Below the pieces are notes generated by a model. The model searched no databases. It worked only from the letters and a program-made list of their open reading frames with translations, and was not told the origin of the DNA. This document shows positions 19,201 through 28,655 of a stretch of DNA of 47,213 bases, piece after piece. Location: assembly GCA_029565395.1 (NCBI GenBank), contig JAKQOG010000152.1:1-47213 (forward strand), given 5' to 3'. The stretch comes from Candidatus Hydrogenedentota bacterium (lineage in GTDB: Bacteria > Hydrogenedentota > Hydrogenedentia > Hydrogenedentales > CAILVY01). Numbering within the stretch: position 1 is the first letter of the stretch; every line of letters begins with the position of its first letter. The translations under genes and the position numbers were made by a program.

Positions 19201-22200
19201 TTATCGTCGCCGAACCAATCAAGGCAATGGTCGGCGCGGTCAAATCAATAACGAAGGGTTCGCTGAATCCGGAGGTGTTGCCGGTTGTATCCGTACAGGC
19301 TATTACAAGGTTGTATCCCGCATATGCGGTCAAATCCACCGATGCGCCAAACGTTCCCCCCGCGCTTGACAGGGTGGTCGCCAAATAGACCTGCCCTTCG
19401 TCTTCGCGATCCGCGAAAAATTCAATAATCGTATTGGCAGGCGCGGTACCCGAAATGATAGGCCGCAACCGGTTGATGGCCCCGGCAGAAAGGCTGTTGT
19501 TCGCGCCATACATTAGGCGAACCCCTTCGCCACCATTGTGATGAATTGAATTCCGGCGCACGGTGTTTCGAAGGGAACCGGCATCCATGATTAATACCCC
19601 ATCCCCGACGTTTTGACTGATCGTGTTCGTTGATCCGCCCACCGTACCGCCAATAAGATTGCCTGAGGCGCCCTCATAGATCATTACGCCTTGAAACGCA
19701 TTGGGCACAGCGATGGTCGCCGCCGCATTTATGCCTATGTAATTGCCCTGAATAAAATTGCCATCCGAACCTGATCCGGTAATTACAACGCCCCCCTGCT
19801 TATTCCCCGAAATGTAATTCCGGGTCCCCGAAGTGTTTCCACCTACATAATTGGCGGAAGCGCCGCCGGATATCATCACCCCATTCAACCTATTGCCTAA
19901 ATCATTTGATCCGGTATTGCCCAGTCCAATGTAGTTGCCATAAATGCGGTTTCCGCTCACGCCGGCCCCGCTCAAATAAATTCCATCGTCCCCGTTAGAC
20001 GAGATAATATTGCGGGTATTGGAAACAAGACCGCCAATGACATTGTTATATGCGCCGTCTATGATGCATATTCCATAGCTGACATTGGCTAAAGCATTTG
20101 TACCGTCCGTCCCAATGCTGCAATTCCGGACAATATTGTCGTGCGCCTCGCTCCCTTTGATAAGCACTCCGTAAAGCGGGAATTCCACTATTGTCAGGCC
20201 TTCAAGAATATTCGACGCAGATTCAACAACGAAACCCGATTCCCCCGCTTTTGCTTTATTGATGCTCAGCAAACGGCCGCTTATTGTTATATTGCCTCCG
20301 CCGTTGATATCAGTTCCGCCCGTTGCATCATTAATCGAGGGTAATTGACTGCCGGGTGTTATCGTGCCATTAACCGTAAAATTAATCGTATTGCTTCCCG
20401 CAGTATTATTAGCGGCGATCATCGCCTCCCGCAGCGAAATACGGCCGTCCGTGCCCGGATTATTGATAAGCGCGCTTATCGTCGTCGTCGTTCCATCGAG
20501 CGTATCCAAAAGCGTCGTGACACTAACCGTATCCTCCTCACCCTCACCTTCTCCCTCTCCTTCTCCCGCACCTTCTCCCTCGCCTTCGCCCGCACCTTCT
20601 CCCTCGCCTTCGCCTGCACCTTCTCCCTCGCCTTCTCCCGCACCTTCGCCTTCTCCTTCGCCTGCACCTTCCCCTTCCGTAACCGCACATCCTGGACCTT
20701 CAATGGTAACGGTCCGTTGCGCCTGCCCCAGCCGTCCCGCAGTATCTTCAACCCAATACGTAAGCAAATACACTGCTGCCGCGCTGGTATCAATCGAACC
20801 TACTGTTTCTGTACCACGCAAAATGCTGACTTCCAACTGCGTGCTAAGATCGCCATCACACGTATCCAATGCGGTGGCGCCCTGCTCCGTATACGTTGCT
20901 CCGCAATCCAACGTAATAGAAGCATTTCCGGTTAATGTCACTACCGGATTCAATGTGTCCTGCACCTGCACCGTGCGCGTAACAGGGGCAGCGCTATTGC
21001 CCGAATCATCTTGGGCGGAATACGTAACCGTATAATCTCCCGATGCACTCATATCAACCATCGTGGCGCCATTGTTGTTCACGGTAATGGAAAGATCACA
21101 TGCATCCGCAGCGATGGCGCCGGGATCGCCATAGACCGACCCGCATTCCAGTGTTAATGGATTTGCACCAACCAGTGTAATCACCGGAGGCGTCGTGTCC
21201 TGCACGGACACTGTTCGCGTAACCGGCGCGGCACTGTTACCCGAATCATCTTGCGCGGAATACGTAACCGTATAATCGCCCGGCGTGCTCATATCAACGA
21301 CAGCGGCACTGTTATTATTCACGGTAACGGAAGCATCACAGATGTCCGTGACCGTGGCGCCGGGATCCGCATAGGCCGAACTGCATTCCAGTGTTAATGG
21401 ATTTGCCCCAATCAGCGCAATCACCGGCGGCGCCGTGTCCTGCACCTGCACCGTGCGCATTACCGCTGCAGCCTCATTGCCGGCGGCATCCTGCGCCGTA
21501 TAGGTTACCACATAATCTCCCGGCGTGAATATGTCCACCACATTTATTGAATTACTGTTCACAACAATCGCGGTATCACAGTCCGGCAGCGTCACCGCGC
21601 CGGGATCCGCATAGACATTTCCGCATTCCACCGCATCAGGATCTGCGCCATTCAGTGAAATCACCGGCGCTGTCGTGTCTTGCACTGTTACTGTGCGCGT
21701 CACGGTATCCGCTGGATTTCCCAAGGCATCAGATACGTTATATGAAAGCGTATAGTCCCCTGGGATAGTAATTTCCACAATACCCGTCACCGAAATCGCT
21801 CCACTGAGATCATTCCGGCAATCATCCAATGCCACTGCCCCAGGATCGACAAAGGCGGTCCCGCACTCCCAAAAAATATGATCAAGGTCATTTAATGTGA
21901 TTACGGGCGGACGTAACGCCATGTCGTACGCGCCCACATCCAGCCGGGTGCATTCCGGCAATACCGTCCTGGGAATCTGCCCTATATCAAATGTTGCATT
22001 CCCAAAAATCGGATTGAACGTTACCATTGATCCCCAACTTCTCGCGGGAGACTCCGGCAAAGGCAAGACATTCCCCAAATTATCAGGCAATGGCGGCTGG
22101 GTAAATAACGGATCCTGATCTGTCAAAATGGTTGCATCGGGAGTATCATACCCCTCCACAATGGAATTCCCCACGAAAAAATTCCCAAACCCTTGATAGT

Positions 22201-25078
22201 GTTCCAAATGCTCCCCCGCAAGGCCGTCCCAAAAAATACAATTCTGCACATAGGCGGAGGCGTCCATCCCCGCCGAAATACTCTTGCCGCCATAATCCAG
22301 GGGGCTAGCATCGAAAAGATTATAGGAAAAGGTGCACTGGCTGACATAGCAGGTGGATTGATCAATAAATATCGCACCCCCATAGCTGGCGGTATTGCGC
22401 ACAAACTTGCAGTTGACATAGGTGACCGTGCTGCCCGTCTGAAATGCCGCGCCGCCAGAACCCGCATATAGTTGTCCAGCCGCATAGAACGAGACATTAT
22501 CATGAAAATAACAATTTGCCACTGTCAATGAAGTCACGGCATCATTGTTCATTCCTGCGCCATACATGGCATACCCATTCTTCACCTCAAAACTGTCAAA
22601 ACGGCAATTGCTTGTGCCATAAACCACAGTCCCCAATGATTGCGCATCAATAACGGCGGGAGAGACATCAATATTCCGTTGCGAACGCACCATGGCCCCT
22701 GGTTGAAAACTGCCATAAACAGCTACGTCCGGGAGCAAACTCAAATCGACGTTAAAATATTGGCCGCCTGCCACCCAGACTTCTTTCGGGGTGTTTATTG
22801 CAAGCGTAGCGGCCAAACCATCCGGAATATTGTGAAATGCGGTGTTCCACGTGCCGCCCCCTGGAGTTCCGGTGCTGTTCACATTTACAAACACAACACT
22901 ATTCAATTGCGCGACAAAAGCGTCCGAGACGCCTCTCCTTCCATATTGCACCGGGTTCACCCGCCAAAAATCTTCCGATGCGGTGACGCCTGCTATCGAA
23001 ATCGTGGGAAGGTGCTCATACGAATCTATCCTCATCGCTATGGCGCCATCATTGCCCTTCCCCCCAAGATACGTCATAAATACAACCTCCGGAGATGCCG
23101 TGCTGGTATCAACATCAACCACCAATGCATCCGAAGCGATGATATTGTCTCCTTGATTGAGTGCGCTCTGCACCGGCGGATAGTCCGGTGTGTAATTCGT
23201 AAACCACGTGCCGCCTGAAGACGTCTCCCCCGCCCCCCAGAGGGAATCGCCATCTATCGCCACGTCATAAAACGTTTCATCGTCTGCCCCCCCAATGTAC
23301 ATGAAAAATACCGGTATTTGCCCGCTTTCACCCAAACTGCATAAAAAACCGTCCGTATTTGTCGAAGCCAGCCCCGTACCATTTAACTGGCCTACTTTCA
23401 CCGCATCGGTGCCTGGAATAAACGTAGAAGCGGTGTAGCCCGCCACATAAATTCGTGTTGTGAGATCCGGGTCGCGAACAATGGCAAGACCCCCATCCCG
23501 CCCTTCCCCGCCAAGATAACTGGAATATTGCCGGGGATCAGGGATACCTGTCTCATCCAGAACGGTGACAAACGCATCCGTGCCTCCTCCAAATGTGCTT
23601 TGAACCGGAAACCCATTTACAGGATACCCATCCCCTGTAATGCCCGTAACCGCAATCCGCATATTCGAGTCTAGCAGCGCAATATCCTTGGCAACGGCAT
23701 TCTGTCCACCCAAATAGGTCGAAAACATCACGGACGGCGACCCAAATATCGAACCGATATGAGATACAAACCCATCCTGCGTCATTAACGGATTCGCGAA
23801 ATAACCGTCCAATACCGGGAAATTCAAAGACTTGGTGCCCCCGGCCAGATAGAGCGAAGACACGCTTAGTAATATGCTGTTGCCCCAATCATCTCCATCA
23901 CCCCCAAAAAATGTGCTAAAGGTTAATTCCAGGCTGCTGGTATCTAATTTGTAATCTACCCTCGCTAAAAAAGCGTCGCTATTTGTCTCATTGAAGCCTT
24001 GATTAATCTGTTGAAATAACGCATTCCCGGTAACGGGAAAATTCTCAGAATGCGTCTCACCGGTAATAAATAGCGTAACATATTGATCTGAATCCATATA
24101 GGACTTTACATCATTCGCCACATCGTCCTTATCCCCCCCGTAATATCCCGAAAAGATCACCGATGCCGGCCCGCTCAATTCCGGATTAAGCGCGGTCACA
24201 AAGACGTTCTTCCCCGAAGATGGACCCGCCCCCTCTGTTCCTGGGAAATCCATGGAATCGGTCTGCCCCACCACAAATACCGGATCGCTCTCATCAAACC
24301 AGCCCCGGTCAATATCAATCCCCCGGGCCTCTTCTTGAGCGCTCCCGCCCAAATGCGTGCTATAGGTCAACACGGGATCGATTACCAGCGGAAGGCCCTT
24401 ATCATAGTCGCCCAGTGTAAAACCCACCGAGTTCGCACTTCGAAATACATACTGAACCGTAACGGGAAACCGCTCCCCATTCCGGACTTGGTACGCCACC
24501 GGAACATGCTGATACACCTCTATCCCCCCCACCTTCACCGTCAATTGGCCATCCGGCCCCTGGGCTACCGTATCCGCCCCCGAAAAGAGAATTTCAACAT
24601 TTTCAGGGGTGGCGCCGGGATTCACCTCCATGTCATATTCCAACCGCCCTTGATTCCCATAAAAAATCACATCGATGCCCGGATACACATCATGGCGGCA
24701 TACCTGCTCAAAGCGGGACACCCCCAGATGCCAATCAGACGGATCTCTCCCAATAAAATAGTTCGCTTTCCCCGGCAACTCCAGCATCCCTTCCCCTTGG
24801 GCATTCTCATTGGCGCCCCGAAACTCTATATAAACAGCCCGTTTATCCTGTCCGGGTCCAGGAATCGATAAAACCGCTGCACTTGGCTTCAGGAATAACC
24901 GGTAGCCTTCCCCCTGGGCGGCAAAATCCACCTGAGAATCAAACTGCCCCTGATTCGATTCAAACGCCATGGGAAGTTCTCGCAACATCGCTTGCGGCTG
25001 TTCTCCCCTAATCATCGGGCTTCCCTCGGAAAACCCCAATACTGCCAAAACTATACATCCCACAAGATGCGTCATCAT
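16241..25078 (-). CDS. Giant surface protein: SBBP propeller, beta-helices, Ig-like repeats, C-terminal anchor
   Basis: A 2945-residue product. After a signal peptide (1-20) comes a DUF7948-like plus SBBP propeller region (about 30-725). A Pmp-like beta-helix spans about 730-1050, then five DUF5011-type Ig-like repeats (1054-1465) and a Gly-Glu/Ala linker (1466-1513). A second beta-helix opens with 'GRISLREAMIAANN' (1516-1945), followed by six more Ig-like repeats (1946-2419) and a second linker. A Ca-binding thrombospondin-3-like stretch ('DNDGDGLSACVEA') leads to a DUF1565-like beta-helix and a carboxypeptidase-regulatory-like domain (about 2800-2880). The C-terminus is a GEGEGE linker, 'DCGCNKN', a hydrophobic helix and 'YRRED', which resembles a sorting signal. 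The role is probably surface adhesion or a stalk. Start 25078 has GGAAGGG just upstream and begins the signal peptide; the frame is open 80 codons further upstream. Confidence 0.92.
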   Translation of the reverse strand: MMTHLVGCIVLAVLGFSEGSPMIRGEQPQAMLRELPMAFESNQGQFDSQVDFAAQGEGYRLFLKPSAAVLSIPGPGQDKRAVYIEFRGANENAQGEGMLELPGKANYFIGRDPSDWHLGVSRFEQVCRHDVYPGIDVIFYGNQGRLEYDMEVNPGATPENVEILFSGADTVAQGPDGQLTVKVGGIEVYQHVPVAYQVRNGERFPVTVQYVFRSANSVGFTLGDYDKGLPLVIDPVLTYSTHLGGSAQEEARGIDIDRGWFDESDPVFVVGQTDSMDFPGTEGAGPSSGKNVFVTALNPELSGPASVIFSGYYGGDKDDVANDVKSYMDSDQYVTLFITGETHSENFPVTGNALFQQINQGFNETNSDAFLARVDYKLDTSSLELTFSTFFGGDGDDWGNSILLSVSSLYLAGGTKSLNFPVLDGYFANPLMTQDGFVSHIGSIFGSPSVMFSTYLGGQNAVAKDIALLDSNMRIAVTGITGDGYPVNGFPVQSTFGGGTDAFVTVLDETGIPDPRQYSSYLGGEGRDGGLAIVRDPDLTTRIYVAGYTASTFIPGTDAVKVGQLNGTGLASTNTDGFLCSLGESGQIPVFFMYIGGADDETFYDVAIDGDSLWGAGETSSGGTWFTNYTPDYPPVQSALNQGDNIIASDALVVDVDTSTASPEVVFMTYLGGKGNDGAIAMRIDSYEHLPTISIAGVTASEDFWRVNPVQYGRRGVSDAFVAQLNSVVFVNVNSTGTPGGGTWNTAFHNIPDGLAATLAINTPKEVWVAGGQYFNVDLSLLPDVAVYGSFQPGAMVRSQRNIDVSPAVIDAQSLGTVVYGTSNCRFDSFEVKNGYAMYGAGMNNDAVTSLTVANCYFHDNVSFYAAGQLYAGSGGAAFQTGSTVTYVNCKFVRNTASYGGAIFIDQSTCYVSQCTFSYNLFDASPLDYGGKSISAGMDASAYVQNCIFWDGLAGEHLEHYQGFGNFFVGNSIVEGYDTPDATILTDQDPLFTQPPLPDNLGNVLPLPESPARSWGSMVTFNPIFGNATFDIGQIPRTVLPECTRLDVGAYDMALRPPVITLNDLDHIFWECGTAFVDPGAVALDDCRNDLSGAISVTGIVEITIPGDYTLSYNVSDALGNPADTVTRTVTVQDTTAPVISLNGADPDAVECGNVYADPGAVTLPDCDTAIVVNSNSINVVDIFTPGDYVVTYTAQDAAGNEAAAVMRTVQVQDTAPPVIALIGANPLTLECSSAYADPGATVTDICDASVTVNNNSAAVVDMSTPGDYTVTYSAQDDSGNSAAPVTRTVSVQDTTPPVITLVGANPLTLECGSVYGDPGAIAADACDLSITVNNNGATMVDMSASGDYTVTYSAQDDSGNSAAPVTRTVQVQDTLNPVVTLTGNASITLDCGATYTEQGATALDTCDGDLSTQLEVSILRGTETVGSIDTSAAAVYLLTYWVEDTAGRLGQAQRTVTIEGPGCAVTEGEGAGEGEGEGAGEGEGEGAGEGEGEGAGEGEGEGAGEGEGEGEGEEDTVSVTTLLDTLDGTTTTISALINNPGTDGRISLREAMIAANNTAGSNTINFTVNGTITPGSQLPSINDATGGTDINGGGNITISGRLLSINKAKAGESGFVVESASNILEGLTIVEFPLYGVLIKGSEAHDNIVRNCSIGTDGTNALANVSYGICIIDGAYNNVIGGLVSNTRNIISSNGDDGIYLSGAGVSGNRIYGNYIGLGNTGSNDLGNRLNGVMISGGASANYVGGNTSGTRNYISGNKQGGVVITGSGSDGNFIQGNYIGINAAATIAVPNAFQGVMIYEGASGNLIGGTVGGSTNTISQNVGDGVLIMDAGSLRNTVRRNSIHHNGGEGVRLMYGANNSLSAGAINRLRPIISGTAPANTIIEFFADREDEGQVYLATTLSSAGGTFGASVDLTAYAGYNLVIACTDTTGNTSGFSEPFVIDLTAPTIALIGSATITVECGSVFTDPGATASDNTAGDLSSNIVVTGTVNTSATGSYILRYNVEDPAGNTAAEITRTVQVSDTLAPVVTLIGASPLTVECHMPFIDPGATALDACEGNVDSSIETEGFVDVNTPGNYTLTYKAKDSLLHESIPVTRNVRVADTTKPVLTLIGNAAINVECPNGFNDSGVLATDSCDGDLGSNVQVTGSVNTDAPGVYVLRYNVSDAAGNTANEVTRTVTVRDTTAPTISRLGNATVNVECHGTFEDPGVTADDTCSGDLTAQVQVTGSVDVNTPGTYTLRYDVQDASGNAAIQRTRLVIVRDTTAPQVALVGDAAMTVECGSVFSDPGATATDACSGDLTGQLTVNGAVNTQIPSEYTLRYIVQDTSGNAAQQTRTVTVADTVAPVVTLTGENSITIPCGTIYIDPGASAADTCAGALAATTQDTVNSYAPGDYTLHFIAEDPSGNTGEAVRIVHVSPCEEGEEEGVGEGEGETEGEDSVARCVLQCATVPRVDNDGDGLSACVEACLELSDETPDTDGNGIPDNIEALNFDISDVRLFCADPDHDTLTNLEEYLLKSNPRDRDDPARCYYIAPQGEDVPEAGQLNRPWATINYALAQFMAPSPTEAPPLDPPSKNSPVRLILGPGVYAEDVQLLPYMGLSGWFTPCTEEPPEKDVVIQGKVAGANPSTLTNLEIDAVANNDVLLDVDNVVMKASSVVFRGTPARLATGILIDDETAHRSVFESCRFTSLAVGIDIGGAIPRVRRCLFEDISVAAIIVRSNPSAPTDPLGNVQDPETGWNTFKSSVNPDGPAIINERPGVELLMQKCDWDTNDPDEIESRTEGDVNVEAYLAAGSGILASSLYCTVWNAANQEPVLNASVLLTPSTYFEITENVDGVYAFPAIPQGGYTVSVSAPGYSDNSQLAQVGAGQLVSVVVPLWAEGGEGEGEGGSEGNVEGEGEGEDDCGCNKNKRNTLPAPGDLFLAGLGLAVLFVSSALYRRED
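20565..20678 (-). repeat. 24-bp minisatellite encoding the EGEGEGAG linker
   Basis: Four near-identical 24-bp units start at 20565, 20589, 20613 and 20637, and a partial fifth starts at 20661. On the coding (minus) strand each gives eight residues of the Gly-Glu/Ala linker in the giant protein. In-phase units allow copy-number change without a frameshift. Confidence 0.9.
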
Positions 25079-25107
25079 TCTGCCCTTCCATAGTTCTTGG
25101 TAGTTTA

Positions 25108-25113
25108 AGTATA
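25108..25113 (-). promoter_or_regulatory. Candidate -10 box for the giant surface protein
   Basis: The minus strand reads GGATATACT, containing TATACT at 25113-25108, about 30 bp upstream of the ATG at 25078. The same nonamer precedes the LRR gene (TATACT at 3174-3179). No strong -35 box is at the standard spacing. Confidence 0.4.
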
Positions 25114-25180
25114 TCCGATTTCTCCACCAGAAGAGCAACAAATAATGGGAAAAAATATTGGAATAATCACACGCGCACGG

Positions 25181-25189
25181 TGGTATAAT
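25181..25189 (+). promoter_or_regulatory. Extended -10 promoter for the gene at 25230
   Basis: TGGTATAAT at 25181-25189 is a perfect extended -10 element (TGnTATAAT). Such promoters need little -35 sequence; a weak TTGGAA lies further upstream at 20-bp spacing. It is divergent from the giant gene's candidate promoter. Confidence 0.6.
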
Positions 25190-25229
25190 GTTTACAAGAC
25201 TGGTAGTAAAACGACTGGAGTTACATGCA

Positions 25230-26165
25230 ATGTGGAAAATGCTCGCAATGGGGGGCGTAAGCCTTTTGACTGTAATGAGTTCTGTCATGGCCGATACGAT
25301 TACCGTGAAAGGAACCACCTACAAAGACGTCTATGTCAGGGAAAGTGATTCCCGCTATTACATTCAATTCCCCAAAGAAGGCCGGGCCATTAGTGTCGGG
25401 AAATCCGACGTCAACCCCGGCGACGTGCTTCTTTCCAAGGATACCGATGTGCGTGACGCCTTGCTGAAAGAGTGGGAAGCCAATTACGCGCGGCTTCACC
25501 CTCCCAAAAAACAAAAAGAGGCTTCCCAAAAACCTGTTTCCCAAAATACCTCAACGGATACGGTATCCCCCATACACCAAAAACTGCCTCCTGCCATTCG
25601 TCCACGCCACTCGTTCGACTATAACAAAACCAAGGGACACCCCCAAAAAACAGTGCAACCCGAGGATATACACGCTCGTTCTTACATCGATCATGAAAAA
25701 GGAATCCGTGAACGGTCCAGCGTAAACGTCGATGGCGTCCCCAAACTCGTCCTCAGGGGAACGAATAAAAAAGACCCCAACCGCGAACAACGAGTGCTGG
25801 AATTTGCGCTCGCGGAACGCGCCCGCGCTGAAGAAGAACAGGCTCGGCGCGAACAAGAAGAACAAGCGTACTGGGACAGCCTTCCTCCGGAATACACGGA
25901 ATTTGATTACCCCGGCGCGGAAGAATTTTATGGACCAGAACAAACCGGCCCGGTTTTCGAGGATATTCCAGGCCCAGTGCGAATCCCTGAATTCTATCCC
26001 GCAGAACCCGATGTCCCTATATACGAATACGACTTTGCCCCTCAGCCTTGGCAAGAACCTGATATAGCCCCGGATGCCGATCCCCTGGAATCCACCCCCG
26101 CCAACCCCAGTAATTCCGGAAATGAACCTGGCAATAACAGCGGCAATCCCTCCGGAAATAGATAA
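25230..26165 (+). CDS. Secreted protein with small N-terminal domain and low-complexity tail
   Basis: The 311-residue product has a signal peptide ending near 'SSVMADTI' (residue about 21). A compact domain follows, beginning 'ITVKGTTYKDVYV' and continuing to about residue 80. It resembles small beta-domains ('dGttYknvkV') common in secreted proteins of PVC bacteria. The remainder is charged, then rich in Pro, Glu, Tyr and Asn, with an 'ERARAEEEQARREQEEQ' helix near the middle and an Asn/Gly/Pro tail. This is probably an extended envelope protein; the function is unknown. ATG 25230 is chosen because GGAG lies 9 bp upstream and the signal peptide starts there; the frame extends upstream to 25188. 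Confidence 0.75.
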   Translation: MWKMLAMGGVSLLTVMSSVMADTITVKGTTYKDVYVRESDSRYYIQFPKEGRAISVGKSDVNPGDVLLSKDTDVRDALLKEWEANYARLHPPKKQKEASQKPVSQNTSTDTVSPIHQKLPPAIRPRHSFDYNKTKGHPQKTVQPEDIHARSYIDHEKGIRERSSVNVDGVPKLVLRGTNKKDPNREQRVLEFALAERARAEEEQARREQEEQAYWDSLPPEYTEFDYPGAEEFYGPEQTGPVFEDIPGPVRIPEFYPAEPDVPIYEYDFAPQPWQEPDIAPDADPLESTPANPSNSGNEPGNNSGNPSGNR

Positions 26166-26284
26166 CGATCAATTTGCGCACAAAAAGACATCATCCTCCC
26201 ATGCCGTTTCTGTAACTGGAAGGTACGGTCCATAGATGCTGTTTATTTCCCTTACTTTTCAACTTATTGATACAATTGCACTTT

Positions 26285-28612
26285 ATGTACTCCGAAAATG
26301 CTACATCATCTTCATCCCGCATATATTGGGTCTGCTTCTGGATCCTGCTGGCGTTTACACTCCGCATATTCCAATTAGGCCGCGATAGTTTATGGTTCGA
26401 CGAAATCATGTATTGCCATATCGCCCGTGGAATAGACCTATCCATATTCAAAGGCGCCATCGGCATGATCGAACCCGCCTTTATCGCCCTCCTCACATGC
26501 TGGCTTAAAATATCCACCGCCGATACCTGGATCCGCATGCACGCCCTCCTCGCCGGAATGTTGACCCTCTATCCCGCCTGGCGCATTGGAAAACATATTG
26601 GCGGCGAACGCAATGGCATGACTTCCCTCCTGGTGTTTAGCTTGGCCCCCATGCTTATTTACTATAGCCGCGATGCCAAAATGTACGCCTGGATTATTTT
26701 CTTTCAGACCACCCTCCTGTACCTTGTACTGCGCATGGCGGAAGAAGAAAACCCACGTCCCCTTACAATGCTATCCTACGTCATGTTCGCTACACTCCTT
26801 TGCTACACGCATTCCCTGGCCCCATTATTCCTCGGGTCACTTGGGGTTCTTTTTCTACTCTTCTACACCCGCACCATCAAACAGGCCATCCTTTGGGGAA
26901 GTCTAAACCTTGTTGTCATCCTCGCCTCCATCCCTTTTATCCTTATGGAACTCCAGCATTTCCACTCCATGCAAACAAAAGTGTTTCACGCACCCTTCCC
27001 CAACCTCACCTCTCTATACACCACCTTTGGCAATCTGCTCATGGCGTATACCCCCGATACATGGGTGAGAATCGCCGCACTCAGCTTGTTTTGCTTTCTG
27101 CTCCTCATGGCATTGCTCTCAAAAAATACCCGCCGCTCCCCCCTCCTCTTCATTCTTGGCATCGCCCTCGCCCAAATCCTCCTGCTCTTCGGATTGTCTC
27201 ACATTCTGCCCTGGTCGCTGTATATCGACCGCTACATCGTGGGCGCCGCAGCCCCCCTGTGCATCGCCATCGCCACAGGCATCTCCGCCATCAATGGCAA
27301 AATAGTTCGCACGGCCTTCGCCACGGCGTGGATTCTGCTCTGCATCTTGGCGTTGCATGCACTGTATGAAAAAAAACTGTCCCCCAATCAGCGGGACCAT
27401 CCGGGCGTAACTCCCACATTTGACGCGCGGGGAGCCGCCGCCATCATCCGGGCACATGCTGAACCCCAGGATGTTATTTGGCATGTCTATTGGGAAACCC
27501 ACGGCTCCTTGCGTTGGTACCTGCCCGGCGCTAAAAACGTGCTGCTGGATATGGGGGGTAAATTACAGAATAATCTGGATATGCTTTGTACCCGCCCATT
27601 GCAACATTTTTATGATTTGCACCCAATTGAAATCGAGGCCGCAGCGAGCCAGGCAACGCGGGTGTGGCTCGTCATGCTCAAGTATGGCGCAGGTCCAAAC
27701 GGCCCCTATCGAGGAATCCTGAATTGGATGAAAAGCCATGGCGCTCTGGAAAAAGAATACCAATTCTCCCGCCCCTGCGCTCCAGGAACTCTCTATTTAT
27801 TCGACCTTTCCAAACCTCCATCCGCCTCGTCTCAAGACGCTGCACTCTCCATGCACGGGCTTTACGAGTCGTTTTATGATCCCGAAAACGACACACTCCG
27901 TTTTCACATAGGCAACGGAAACTCCGGGAATACCGTCCTGCTTCATGGAAGCAATGACACTGATACGGAACGGTCCATTCCTTGTGAATGCACCTTTTCC
28001 GCGGCCATGATCCATGCCAATAATTTCCAGCGGATCCTGGGCGAAAAAAGCCAATGGCAGCTTCAGTTGTATCTGGCCGGAGGAACATTCCGAAACGCCC
28101 TGGTGAAACGCGTGTCCAAAGAATCAAATCCTGAAGACGGACTCAAAGGAACCGTCGATCTCAACAAAGGTTCCTATGCCCTCTATTTGGAGCATACCAT
28201 CGCGGGTGAACGATACACTATCCCTGCCCCGGTTTTTCGCTGCGCCATCAATGAGTATCCCCTAATCACCACAAAGACACGCTCCTGCAAGACTGGTGGA
28301 TGGGAATGGAGTTGCCTGGGCGTCGCCGCCATCCCCGCGTCAGGCGAACATGCCTTTCTCCTCTATGCGGAAGATCCCGAACAACGCCCCGAAGCCTACG
28401 GCGTCATTGGCCGGGCTGCTTTTGTGCCTTGGGACAATAACACCCCGCCACCGGCCACGCCGCCATGCGAAGAACACACATTAACCCTGCCCAAACACGC
28501 CACACTATCCCAAAACTTCCTCTTGCCGGAATCAATGAAATGCATCGACCTCATCATAGCAGGCCCTGCGGATATCGCCGAACTGTCCTGGCGCCGGAAC
28601 ATACCCCAATGA
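26285..28612 (+). CDS. GT39-family (GT-C) membrane glycosyltransferase
   Basis: The 775-residue product has a first helix at about residues 13-30 and then the motif 'GRDSLWFDE' (Asp39-Glu40). This is the acidic dyad in the first extracytoplasmic loop of GT39/ArnT/PMT-like enzymes, which transfer sugars from polyprenyl-phosphate donors outside the inner membrane. 'YYSRDAKMYAW' is another familiar signature in this family. About ten further hydrophobic segments run to about residue 365. A C-terminal soluble region of some 400 residues follows, longer than in most members and perhaps an acceptor-binding domain. An in-frame TTG at 26267 is possible, but ATG 26285 fits better. It converges with the nucleotidyltransferase gene 43 bp downstream. 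Confidence 0.85.
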   Translation: MYSENATSSSSRIYWVCFWILLAFTLRIFQLGRDSLWFDEIMYCHIARGIDLSIFKGAIGMIEPAFIALLTCWLKISTADTWIRMHALLAGMLTLYPAWRIGKHIGGERNGMTSLLVFSLAPMLIYYSRDAKMYAWIIFFQTTLLYLVLRMAEEENPRPLTMLSYVMFATLLCYTHSLAPLFLGSLGVLFLLFYTRTIKQAILWGSLNLVVILASIPFILMELQHFHSMQTKVFHAPFPNLTSLYTTFGNLLMAYTPDTWVRIAALSLFCFLLLMALLSKNTRRSPLLFILGIALAQILLLFGLSHILPWSLYIDRYIVGAAAPLCIAIATGISAINGKIVRTAFATAWILLCILALHALYEKKLSPNQRDHPGVTPTFDARGAAAIIRAHAEPQDVIWHVYWETHGSLRWYLPGAKNVLLDMGGKLQNNLDMLCTRPLQHFYDLHPIEIEAAASQATRVWLVMLKYGAGPNGPYRGILNWMKSHGALEKEYQFSRPCAPGTLYLFDLSKPPSASSQDAALSMHGLYESFYDPENDTLRFHIGNGNSGNTVLLHGSNDTDTERSIPCECTFSAAMIHANNFQRILGEKSQWQLQLYLAGGTFRNALVKRVSKESNPEDGLKGTVDLNKGSYALYLEHTIAGERYTIPAPVFRCAINEYPLITTKTRSCKTGGWEWSCLGVAAIPASGEHAFLLYAEDPEQRPEAYGVIGRAAFVPWDNNTPPPATPPCEEHTLTLPKHATLSQNFLLPESMKCIDLIIAGPADIAELSWRRNIPQ

Positions 28613-28655
28613 ACGGCCGCAGTCTATCCCGCTCAATAGCAGGTGTAAACAATCT

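Noticed and set aside
20345..21035. Plus-strand frames with Ser-Pro repeats opposite the giant gene
   Set aside because: They are the antisense reading of the Gly-Glu minisatellite and Ig repeats, whose domain content clearly assigns the minus strand.
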